From Scenedesmus sp. ARA3 (Eukaryota; Chlorophyta; Chlorophyceae; Sphaeropleales; Scenedesmaceae): a DNA stretch of 21,571 nt. The position numbers and the translations under genes were made by a program. This document shows positions 1-10,100 of the stretch, in pieces (position 1 is the stretch's first letter; every line of letters starts with the position of its first letter). Under the pieces are notes generated by a model. That model searched no databases, was not told the origin of the DNA, and saw only the letters and a program-made list of their open reading frames with translations. Location: contig RWJK01001946.1 in the NCBI GenBank assembly GCA_004335835.1, forward strand, positions 1 through 21,571, written 5' to 3'.

Positions 1-276
1 GGCGAGTGACTCACTCTCGGGTGATAGCTTGCCTTCTCCTGTAACAAGCCTCTCCTCCTCCTCGTTTTCACCGTCGTTCATGTGCAGAACTTCAGTGTCA
101 CACACGTGTGTGCTCGCCCTCACACTTGCTCGCTGGTCACTCTGCCATGTGTTGTCGCAGCAGCGTGATCGTTGCTTCAGGTGTCACCCTTAAATAACAT
201 GCATAAACTCCCGATAGTTCTGCTGTCCTTCTGTCATCGAGGCGACGAGCATGCAGCAAGAACTCTTGAACCACTT

Positions 277-589
277 CATAGGGTTTCCTTTCGATGCAAT
301 TCCGCCACCGCGAATGGCAAGCGTTGCACGCACGTTGCAATTGCGTTGCAATTGCAATCAAGATTCCAACGTGGATATCTCATAATTTATTGGGCGCCTG
401 GCCGCGAAACTGAAGGAACAAAGGTATTAGAACATGTAGAGCCCGAATCCGGGCTTTTTTCGGGCTCGCAGAGGGTGTTTACCCCTAGATTCCTCAAGAT
501 TCTGTTTATCGTTGCATCGTGGTTGCACTTTCATTGCATGCTCATTGCATCCATGCTGTGGCGGACTTGCATCGAAAGGAAACCCTATG
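277..589. repeat. Fold-back (MITE-like) element with 35-bp inverted arms
   Basis: Positions 277-311 and 555-589 are inverted repeats of each other: the outer 23 bp (starting CATAGGGTTTCC) match perfectly and the full 35 bp have two mismatches (300/566 and 309/557). The 243-bp interior has no coding capacity I can support. Arms of this length flanking a short non-coding core are typical of miniature inverted-repeat transposable elements. The outer bases read ca-TA-GGG and CCC-TA-tg, so a TA target duplication is possible, but it is also explained by the arms themselves. No transposase is present. It could instead be a chance pair of inverted repeats. Confidence 0.55.
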
Positions 590-700
590 TACAACTGCCA
601 GCCTGGCCAGTGAGGCTCACTGCCAAAGTTACTGCCGGCCACCAGATTTACTGCCAAACACTAGCCTCAGCCTCACTACCAAGCAGGGTATGCTCATATG

Positions 701-705
701 TTACA
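701..705 (-). terminator. Candidate polyadenylation signal (TGTAA)
   Basis: TTACA on the plus strand reads TGTAA on the minus strand, about 250 nt downstream of the more distal stop codon of the minus-strand gene (956-958). TGTAA is the canonical chlorophycean polyadenylation signal. A five-base motif is common by chance, so position is the only support. Confidence 0.3.
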
Positions 706-955
706 GATGATGTTTGAGTTGATGGTGACGGTTGCCAGGCCAGCCCGGCTGCCGGTAGCAATATATGATGGGTGCATGCATGCTGCAGCTGCAGGTGCAC
801 CTACTAATGGTAGATCCTACTGCACCCTACCTTGCTGTTTTGGTGTTCATCACACTGAATAGTGCAACACAGCACACCCCTCACATTTTCACTCAGTAAT
901 GTTTCACTTCAAGCCAACCCTTCAATACACGCAAAAGCATCGTGGCACGCCATCG

Positions 956-1084
956 TCAGTCTCGTGCCAGCTTCCTGCTCACCAAGCCCACAACTGGCTC
1001 TGCTGCGACATCAGCTGCCACATCAGCCGCCACCTCAGCATCTACCTCAGTGACGGGCAGCAGCTCGTGCTTGCGCGCCACCCA
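956..1084 (-). repeat. Duplicate terminal exon (distal copy) of the unknown minus-strand gene
   Basis: Reading the minus strand, CTGGCTGCAG precedes a 42-codon frame starting WVARKHELLPVT and ending SRKLARD-stop (TGA at 958-956). A second copy lies at 1351-1235 with the same acceptor-like TGGCTGCAG and the same stop. Codon by codon, about 15 differences are synonymous, two are not (E to A, V to M), and one indel removes exactly four codons. Neutral drift would not produce this, so both copies have probably been translated for part of their history. Because the other copy is joined to a longer upstream open frame, I treat this one as the downstream duplicate, possibly an alternative last exon. 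Confidence 0.65.
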
Positions 1085-1169
1085 CTGCAGCCAGCATGCC
1101 GGCCATGCAATGATACGGCTGCAGCGCTTCCTAGTCAACGCCCACGCCCAGCCGCTGCCGTTGCGGCAA

Positions 1170-1176
1170 CTGCTGC

Positions 1177-1208
<32 letters not shown>

Positions 1209-1234
1209 TTGTTGCTGCGCTGCTGCTGCTGCTG
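1170..1234. repeat. CTG/CAG triplet run between the duplicated exons
   Basis: Interrupted (CTG)n with GTT variants on the plus strand, i.e. CAG/CAA on the strand of the minus gene. It starts right after the proximal stop codon at 1235-1237, so it would be 3' UTR or intronic in the minus-strand transcript. Confidence 0.8.
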
Positions 1235-1655
1235 TCAGTCCCGTGCCAGCTTCCTACTCATCAAGCCGACAACTGGCGCTGCTGCCACGTCTGCTGCTAC
1301 TTCCGCATCCACCTCAGTAACCGGCAGCAGCTCATGCTTGCGTGCCACCCACTGCAGCCACCTGAAGCCTCTCACCACCATGCTGCGGCTGCGCCTGCTG
1401 GCGCTGCGCTGCTGCTGCTGCAGCATACCCATGAAGCCGCCTGCTGCTGCCTGCTGCCCATCCGCTGCATGCTGCTGCTGCTGCTGCTGATCGGCCCCAA
1501 TCCTGCTGCGTGTATCCACTCCACTTGGCCGCCTGTGGTCTAGCGAGGCTTTGTTGTTACTCAGCCGCATGTTATTATGTGCTGCTGCTGCTGCTGCTGT
1601 TGGTGCGGCTAGAGGGGAGCACACCGGCAGCGCAGAGTCGCTGCTTGCAGCTGAC
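1235..1655 (-). CDS. Terminal exon of an unknown minus-strand gene (5' structure unresolved)
   Basis: I do not recognise this protein. The frame ending with TGA at 1237-1235 runs upstream through a low-complexity stretch (QQQQQQ, then a basic SRR-SRS patch), then RGFRWLQ and WVARKHELLPVTEVDAE. The final 39 codons are duplicated at 956-1084 with mostly synonymous changes and an in-frame indel, the strongest evidence that the minus strand is coding here. CAG runs lie in coding sense, as in the other genes of the window. A plausible acceptor is the CTGCTGCTGTCAG near 1650, after which the frame continues without a stop to the TGA. Upstream, a possible exon starts at 1961. Function is unknown; the exact start of this exon is a guess. 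Confidence 0.5.
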
Positions 1656-2344
1656 AGCAGCAGCATGGTAGGTACCGGCCACACCAGCGATGCCAGCACA
1701 CTCACAACTGCCCAGCTGATCCCTTTGCTCGAAAACCACCAATAGATCCAGCTTGTCTGGTGCGCAATGAGCAGCGCTACTGCTGCTACACATAGTGGTA
1801 GAGCTGTATCCAAGTGGTGTGGGTGGTGGCGCAGCAGCAGCCAGCTGGTGCCGTGTGATGCCATGCCAACGAGGTTTGGCAGCAGCGCTGCGCGGTCCAG
1901 CAGCAGCCATGCCAGCTGCACTGCAAGGCTGCATTGTGTGGCTCGCTTGATGAGGCGGAAGCTGCAGGAGGCAGTGCAGCAAATGCAGGGGGCAACAGAC
2001 ATGGCTTCAGTAGGCTGGGCATGTGAGCGGAGAGACACCAGCCTGAGGCGGAAGCTGCAGTTGGCAGTGCGGCGCAAGGTGAGGCAGGAGAAGGTTTGGG
2101 TTGCAAAGAGGAGGAAGCATGTGAGCAGTTGGGGGGTGATAGCAGCATGTCATGAGGCAGCACTGCTGCTACCAGCGGCAGCGGCAGCTGCAGCAGCTGC
2201 GGGCTGGGCAGGAGGGATGCGTAGCGTGTATAGTGGCTGCGACTCCGACATACGTTTCAGTTCTGTGCTGTGAGATACCCCGCTGCAAATGGTCTGGTTC
2301 ATCAACCAGAACGAAGATACAATGCACATGATTCTGGGCAGCAA
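1656..2344 (-). other. Unresolved upstream part of the minus-strand gene
   Basis: A minus-strand acceptor-like CTGCAG followed by CTTCCGCCTCA occurs twice (exon side beginning at 1961 and at 2054), the same exon-edge duplication seen in the other genes, so an exon probably starts at 1961. It would read FRLIKRATQCSLAVQLAWLL, a hydrophobic helix-like stretch. That segment is faintly reminiscent of the helical domain of lipid kinases, but nothing else in the locus supports such a family. Donors, the remaining exons and the start codon are not clear. Further upstream (2150-2344) a frame ends in a polyalanine stretch. Confidence 0.3.
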
Positions 2345-3185
2345 GCAGCAGCGTGTCAGGCCACCTCAGGCTACAGCTCAAGCAGCAACACCGGCCGTAT
2401 GCATGCCCACAGACATGTCTGAACCGCTGCTCTGGCTACATATGGCTGTGTGTAGCCTCATGTTTGTTGCATGCAGGACTGCCAGCACCTTCAGGGACTT
2501 GCCTTGTGCGCACGTGATCCTCCAGCCATTCTGCTGCCACATACAGCCCACAGGCGACGCAGAAAGTTACTGCAGATGCTAGGATGACGCAACCTACTAC
2601 ATGCACTAGCGCTTGTGTGAGATGCATGCGCGTGACCCCGTTTAAGTAGTGGCCTGATGGTTGCTGCAGATGCAGACAGCTGAGCTGGCAAACTCAAGTT
2701 GCTGTTCCGACAGGGCTCTTGCTCGTCAGCCAGACCACCAGAAGGGCAGTGATTGAAGTAAAGCTCGCAATACTAGTATCTATGTTGGCTTCAAGCTGTG
2801 CAACGCTTCGTGTTCCAAATGCTCGAGTCACGGCACCAATGTTTGTGAAAGCGAACACACGATCATGTTTGTTATCGAGTCTAAATATACGATGTTCAAC
2901 CATGTGATTTGTTTAGCGAATCGTATAGCACATGCGAGGCTACGAACAGGCTCAACTGACAGTTACACCCCTGGAGAACAGCCAAGAGGCACGTGAACGA
3001 CGTCAGACTGAGAGTTCAAATTAAAACTGTGGGTACGGTGCTAGTTCAAGGTCACATCACCTGCCTGACCGTTTGTCATACCCATTGCTACCAGACACAG
3101 CAGCAGCAGTTGCTCGCTCAGCGTGTTGCATGTCGCCTGATCTTCAATAAGCGGACACAACAAAACACACCATATATGTAGCACC
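2345..3185. other. No gene seen; 5' flank of COG4
   Basis: Short open frames only, none with a motif or splice support. This stretch should hold the COG4 promoter and 5' UTR. A CATATATG lies about 12 bases before the COG4 start codon, too close to act as a TATA box for a transcript with a normal leader. I see no triplet runs or exon-edge copies here. Confidence 0.5.
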
Positions 3186-6100
3186 ATGCCTGCACTTGCT
3201 CGAGCTGCCAGCAGCGCCCTGCAAGGGCAGCAGGGGGACACCACTGTGTCCAGCAAGCAGCTAGCAAGCATCACCAACCTCAATGACTGCAGCAGGCTAC
3301 TGCACGAAACAATCGCCAAGGAAAGAGCTATAGAAGCAGAGCTAGACAAGCAGCTGAGCAAGCGCAATGACCTGGAGCGCAACATTCTGCTGCTCAACGC
3401 AACCACCTCAGAGGTGGGCTCATTGTACTGCAGCTGCTGGTGTGGTGGTTGTGCAGCAGCGTCAGCAGTGCCGCTGCTTGCCATTGTTACTTGTGACTGT
3501 GCCAGTAGATATGTTACAAAGGTAAGGGTGTACAGTGCGCTGCTCTGCCGCTCAGCAGCAGCCTACAGCCGCAGCTTCGCAGAGGCATCACAGAGGCAGG
3601 AATCCTGCAAGTTGTCTGTAGGTGTCCAATTCATGCTGGAAGCAAGCAGCACCATGACAAGAAACCAGCAATCAAGGTCCTTTCATGGTCACCTCCTCAG
3701 ACATCCGCACACTAGCCCTCTCATATGATCTCTCCCAAGACACTGCACTGTGCACTACGCTGCCTTGCCAACATGCGCTCTGCAAACGTGTATCCTGCAG
3801 CTTTCACAATTGCGGGCGCTGTTTCATGCAGACGGGGCAGCAGCTCAACTCCGTGCACTGCGCTGCAAACATATTTACCACAACTTTGCATCCTGCAAAC
3901 ATATGCAGATGCTGGGGCTGGTGCGCGCAGACGCAGAGCTGCTGTTTAACTCGGCCCTTACGCTGTCCTGCAACTGCGTCTTCTTCCGCAAACGTGTCTC
4001 CTGCAAACTGTTCTTGGCAGATGCTGGAGCTGGTGTGTGCAGATGCAGGGCAGCTGTTCAACTCCATGCACACACTGAGCTATGCTGCAAGCATGTCTCC
4101 TGCAAACCTGTGTCTCACAATTTGTTCTTTGCAGATGCTGGAGCTGGTGCGCGCTGATGGAGAGCAGCTGCTCAACTCGGCCCCTACGCTGTCCTGCAAC
4201 TGTGTCTACTTCCGCAAACGTGTCTCCTGCAAACTTCTCTCCCTTTGCAGATGCTGGAGCTGGTGCGTGCAGACGCAGAGCAGCTCTTCAACTCAGTGCA
4301 GGCCACCGCGCAGCACGCCGACCGCATCGGCAGCCGCGTGCGCCGCCTCGACCTGCAGCAGGGCAACGTCAGCGAAACCCTAGGCCTCATAAGCCTCATT
4401 CTGGACCGCACACATTGCGTGAGCGGCGTGCAGCAGGCGATGGCCGCGGGAGATTACGACACGGCAGCGGAGCATATTGCGACGTTCTTGAGGCTGGAGG
4501 CAAGGCTGTCACCGGCAGCGCAGGGCGTGGATGCTGGGCAGGCGGAGGAGCAGCGGCTGGTGCGTAAACTTGCGGCATCTGTGCATTTGCCTGTGTCTGA
4601 AATGATCCTGCGAGCAGCAGCACAGCAGCATTATGGTGCTGATGCTGAGCGCATAGGGCAGGCAGAGGAGCAGCGGCAGGTGCGTGTGTATGGTGCAGTC
4701 CGCGCAGGCTGCGCCTTCGGTTGTGGTTAGGTTGAAGGCAAACAGGCATGGCAGCCTCATGGTAGCAGCGCAGGGCGTGGATGCAGGGCAGGCGGAGGAG
4801 CAGCGGCAGGTGCGTGTGTATGGTGCAGTCCGCGCAGGCTGCGCCTTCGGTTGTGGTTAGGTTGAAGGCAAACAGGCATGGCAGCCTCATGGTAGCAGCG
4901 CAGGGCGTGGATGCAGGGCAGGCGGAGGAGCAGCGGCAGGTGCGTGTGTACGGTGCAGTCCGCGCAGGCTGTGCCTTTGGTTGTGATTGGGTTGAAGGAA
5001 AACTGCATGGCAGCGTCATGGTAGCAGCGCAGGGCGTGGATGCTGGGCAGGCGGTGGAGCAGCGGCAGCTGCGAGGCTTGGGGCGGGCTGTGTCCGCGTC
5101 TGTCTGGAGTGGTCTTGGCAGTTGGGGCTGCAACCCATGTTGGATGAGTGTGTGGGGCAGGCAGAGGAGCAGCGGCAGGTGCGTGTGTACAGTGCGGCTG
5201 GTGCAGCCTGTTTCCTTGACCTTGATGTTTTATATGTGGGATCAAGCAGCTGCGTGGCAGCAGCGCCGGGCGTGGACGCTGGGCAGGCACAGGAGCAGCG
5301 GCAGGCACGAGGCTTGGGGCGGGCTATGCTTTCATCTGTGAGTGTTTGACTCTTGGTAATCGTCACAGCAGCTGCATGCGTAAGCATCCTTACTGGGCAC
5401 CGCGTGCCGCATTTGCCCTGCTTCACAACTGTAAGCGCAGCTGCTGCTACAGCTGCCAGCCAATCTACCCCTGCTGCCTGCCCACATGTGCCCATCTCTT
5501 TCCTGCTGCAGCTGCTGCTGTCAGCCAAGGCGCAGCTGGAGGCTGTGGTGACTGACCTGCCTGTCCTGCCTCACCTGCCTGTCCTGCCTCACATGTTTCC
5601 CGTTGCGCTGCAGCTGCTGCTGTCAGCCAAGGCGCAGCTGGAGGCTATGGTGCCTCACCTGCCTGTCCTTCCTCGCCTGCCTCACCTGCCTTTCGTTCCT
5701 CACCTGCCTGTCCTGCCTCACCTGCCTGTCCTGCTCACATGTTTCCGGTTGCGCTGCAGCTGCTGCTGTCAGCCAAGGCGCAGCTGGAGGCTGTGGTGAG
5801 CCAGCGGCTGGAGGAGGCAGTGGCTGCACGCGACCATGCAGCAGTGCTGCGCTTTGTGCGGCTGCACAAGCCACTTGCGGCGCCTGAAAAGGGGGTCAGC
5901 AGGTGAGCTTGATGGCAAGCAAATCGGCTTTCGCAACGGTGTGGCAGCCACCGCAGCTCCAGCTGCAGCGTTTGTCGGTGGCCTGGGGTGCACCTCTTCG
6001 ATGCGCCTCTGCGGTGTATATGGATTGTTGATCTGCCTGCTGCATGCTGAGCTCTGCTGAAGGAGAAAGGCAGTGCATATGCGCGCACATCTGCTTGCTT

Positions 6101-6350
6101 TGCGCAGAGGAAGAGGCCACAGCGATGCCATTCTGTGCTTTCCTGATGCTGCTGCAACTGCTTCCCAGGTACATTGGCTGCATGCGGCTGGTGCTGGGCG
6201 CCAAAGTGCGCGAGCTCTACACGTTGCAATCTCATGCTTTGCTGCATTTGCTGTAAACCGCCTCATCTGCTGCACAGGCACATCGACTACGTGCGGCTGG
6301 TGCCTGCTTGCTTCGCTCAGAGAGTGAGGCCACAGCAATGTATGATGTTG

Positions 6351-6388
<38 letters not shown>

Positions 6389-7136
6389 ATTGCGCAGGTA
6401 CATCGACTACATGCGGCTGGTGCTGGGCGCCAAAGCACGCGAGCTCTACCAGTCCCTGGACTCCGTCCTCGACGCAAAGGCCCCCGCAGCAGCAGCAGCA
6501 GCCGGCAAGGGCAATGCAGCCGCCACCACCTTCATTGATGTGCTGTCGAGCCTCTTTAGGGAGGTGGCCATGGCAGTGGAGCAAGATGAGGCAGTGATTC
6601 AGGAGAAGTTTGGCGCTGCTGCGCTGCTGGACGTGGTGGTAGGAGTGCAGGCGGAGTGTGATAGCCAGGGGCTGCGCATGCTGCAGCGCTTTGTGGAGGC
6701 GCGGCGCGTGGCGCAATTGGTAAATGTGAGTGAGAGAGATCTGCAGCAGTGGTGTGTACCGTTTCTGTTGTGTTGTATGCGCGTTGTCGTTTGTGAGGTC
6801 CAGGTGTGGGCCACTTTGGGTGTGCCTGGTCTATGTGCTGCGCTGGTAGTGCTGCTGTGGGTGGTGACAGCCAGGGTTCCGCGCTTGCTGCAGTGCTTTG
6901 TAGAGGCGCGGCGTGTGGCGCGGTTGGTCAATGTGAGTTGCCGTGTTGCTGTCAATTTGCGCTGATGATGCTCGACCCGAGATGTAGGCCTCATGTGTGG
7001 TGTGATGTGCCAGCAGCTGCTCATTGGTACTGCAGCCCAGCAGCCGGAGCTGTGTGCTGTGCTCGTGCTGCTGCCAGACGCTGTAGGCTGCACTGGTGCT
7101 GTGGTGTTGTTTGGCACCCAAGTAACCCTTTCTTGC

Positions 7137-7178
<42 letters not shown>

Positions 7179-10100
7179 AGGAGGCTCAGAGCCGCAAGCG
7201 CAGCGCCTCACCCTCCCCAGCTGCTGGCCAGGACACACGCGCCACATCCAAGTGAGTGCCCATCAAGAGTTGTGCGGGCTGTAGTGCGGGCTAGTGTAGT
7301 GAGTGCACATCAAGGGCTAATGTGGTGAGCGCCCATCAAGGCATAGTGGGAATGGCATCGATCAGCACACTAGGTTGGGACACCGGGTTCAGCGTGGGTG
7401 AACGCCTGTGGAGCCCTCACCTTTGATTCTCTGTTTTGTTGGCCAACACTGCTGCACAAAGCCACTGTATGCTGGACCCTGCAGCATGTATTTTTGTGCG
7501 TTATTATGTTGCATTATGCTTGCGCTTGTCATGTATGACCTGCTTGCATGTTGTAACCCTTTTACGCTGCTGCCGTCTTGGTGTGAAACTGCCTTCTTAT
7601 TCGCCGTTCTTTCACCCTTGCTGCCCTGATCACCTGCAGGCACATTGAGCTGCTCATCCAGGAGCTGGTGGTGCTGGTGCAGCGAGCAGAGGAGTACTCA
7701 GGCTTCATGGCAGGCCGCATGGCTGATGCAGTGGCAGCAGAGGTGGCGGCCCTGCAGCAGCAGCAGCAGCAGCACGGCGCTGCCAGGCTGGCGCGGCGCA
7801 GCTCGTCGCTGCCGCAGCAGCCGGAGACGCCACGAGCTGCTAGGCGGGAGTCGTCAGGTGTGTTTGTTGCTTTAACTTCAAGTTCGACTCCTAGCTACCT
7901 CGGCAGTGTTGTACTGGTTGGCTTGGTGTTCAGCAGGCGTTTGAAAACGGCTTGCTGGTCATGCCGATGCTGTTTGATTATGCAGAAGCAGGCACCTGTC
8001 TGGGCGATTCAGCTTGCCTTTCGATTGGCGGATCTTGCCAGCCCAGCACACCACACCACGCATTTCTTTTGTGTATCTGCCATCTGACACGTCTCGCTGC
8101 TGCTGCTGCCGCCCATGCGTGGCGGCCGGTGCCCGCTTGCCCTCTTGCTGTGATGCTGTCATCAACACTGCCGACAGCAGCAGTGCTGGATCCCGCTGTT
8201 GCTGCGCTGCAGCAGCACCTAGGGCAGGCAGAGGCGCGGCTGCGCTCTGGCCCCTTTGCTGTGGGTGTGCGGGAGCTGCTGGGGCAGTACATGGCCCTGG
8301 AGGAACTTTATTTGGAAGACACCACAGACATGGCCATCCGCATTGACGAAGTGGTGCGTATGGAGGCCTTTGTTGTGTTGCTTTTCACTGTTTGGATGCT
8401 TGTGTGGTGCTGCTGCCTCTAGTTGTCTGTTGCTTGCTGCGTGGTTGCATGCTCGGCCCTGGAGCAGCTGCTGGGTCAGTACATGGCCCTAGAGGAGCTG
8501 TATCTGGAGGACACCACAGACATGGCCATCCGCATCGACGAAGTGGTGCGTACGGAGGCCTTTGTTGTGTTGCTCTCTACTGCTTGGATGCTATTGCGGT
8601 GCTGCTGCCTTTAGTTGTTTGTTGCTGGCTGAGTGGTTGCATGCTCGGCCCTGGATCAGCTGCTGGGGCAGTACATGGCCCTGGAGGAGCTGTACTTTGA
8701 GGACACCACGGACTTGGCCATCCGCATTGAAGTGGTGCGTACGGAGGCCTTTGTTGTGTTGCTTTTCACTGTTTAGATGCTTGTGTGGTGCTGCTGCCTC
8801 TCGTTGTCTGTTGCTTGCTGAGTTGTTGCATGCTCGGACCTGGAGCAGCTGCTGGGGCAATACATGGCCCTGGAGGAGCTGTACCTAGAAGACACTACAG
8901 ACATGGCTATACGCATCGACGAAGTGGTGGGTTGGGAGGCCTTTGGTGTGTCAGGTTCTGACTGTCTTCCTCGTCAAAGTGGTATGGCTACTAAGGTTTG
9001 GGGATCCGGCTCGCTGGTGGGCGCATGTTGCTGGCTGTCAGTGCTGGCAGGCCGATGTGTGTTGTGTGCACAGCGTTGTGTTTTGAAGCGTTGAATGCAT
9101 TGCTGCGGGGGAGCTGCTGGGGCAGTACATGGCCCTGGAGGAGCTGTACCTAGAAGACACCACAGACATGGCTATCTGCATTGACGAAGTGGTGTGTGTG
9201 GAGGCCTTTATTGAGTTTGTTGCGTCTGCACAGAGTGCGTCACCTTCATCCTCAACAGGCGACTGCATTGCCGATGCAATGCTGCGTGGTCAACGCTGGC
9301 CCTGCCGCGGCATTCTGCTGTGTGCTGCAGGTGCCTGGCAGCCTGACCAGCAGCGTGGTGGATGACGTCTTCTTCATCCTCAAAAAGTGCGGCAGCTGCG
9401 CCCTGGCCAGCCGCAGCATGCACTGCGTGGCTGCACTGACAAGCACTGATGCTGCCACTACTGTATTCTGCAGGTCCCTGGCAGCCTGACCAGCAGCGTG
9501 GTGGACGACGTCTTCTTCATCCTCAAAAAGTGCGGCAGCCGCGCCCTGGCCAGCCGCAGCATGCACTGCGTGGCTGCAATCCTGGGACAGCTCAACGACC
9601 TGCTCGCAAACAAGCTGAAAGCAGCGCTGCTGGCCAAGGTAGCTGCGGGGCCGGCCAAGCTGCTGGCGGCTGCACCACCGCTGCCAGGCTCCGCGGACGC
9701 AGGCGGTGAGCCTCTGCTGCAGCTGCCAAAAGCTCGCTGTGGCCGTCAAGCTCAGTTGCGGTTGCCACGCGCTTCTTGCTGGTATTGGAAGTTGTACCAG
9801 GCTGCATCGTACCAGCGCCATGACCACACCTTTTTTGCCAAGCTGCATGCAATACTGTGTGTTCCACCTTCGCTGCCAGCCCAGCTGTTGCTGCAGCAGC
9901 CACAAATCTGCTGTTGCCATCAACAACATCGACGTCATTCTACTAAACGGTTTTGCTCTTGATGTCCTTCCTGCTGGCTATTTTCTGCTGCTGCAGGTGC
10001 TGCCAGCCCAGCCGTCGCTGCAGCAGCCAATGAGTATGCTGTGGCCATAAACAACATCGACGTGGCGTCCGAGTACATCAGCAAGCTGCGGCAGGAGCTG

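Larger units (their letters stand above)
1..955. other. Gene-poor left edge
   Basis: I find no convincing exon in this stretch. The open frames present have no splice-supported structure, no family motif and no clean codon bias. It holds the fold-back element at 277-589, a TGTAA at 40-44 on the plus strand that could end a gene lying off the left edge, and a reverse-strand TGTAA at 701-705 that could serve the minus-strand gene to its right. GC is visibly lower and triplet runs are absent compared with the rest of the window. Confidence 0.5.

Noticed and set aside
438..468. Hairpin GAGCCCG...CGGGCTC with a T run, resembling a bacterial intrinsic terminator
   Set aside because: The T run is inside the loop side of the structure and the context is clearly eukaryotic nuclear DNA; probably chance inside the fold-back element.
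172..717. Plus-strand 181-codon open frame at the left edge
   Set aside because: No motif, no splice support, overlaps the fold-back element, and composition looks random.
899..1543. Plus-strand open frames rich in His, Cys, Leu and polyAla
   Set aside because: They are the complement of the minus-strand coding exon and triplet runs; the synonymous-change pattern supports the minus strand.
1786..1961. Lipid-kinase helical domain in the minus-strand gene
   Set aside because: Only one short hydrophobic stretch is suggestive; no kinase motifs follow and the gene appears to end within 700 bases.
3169..3180. TATA-like ATATATG as the COG4 TATA box
   Set aside because: It lies about 12 bases before the start codon, leaving no room for a usual leader.
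4396..5528. Long minus-strand frames with repeated [15 protein letters not shown] units
   Set aside because: They are antisense reads through the intron 2 exon-edge array; the repeats explain the open frame.
8392..8700. Read-through frames across the exon 7 copies
   Set aside because: Each unit contains a stop soon after the donor in the host frame, so read-through is not productive.
8354..9191. CRISPR-like regular spacing of the repeats in intron 7
   Set aside because: Units are 190 bp long, encode COG4 residues and are not separated by unique spacers.
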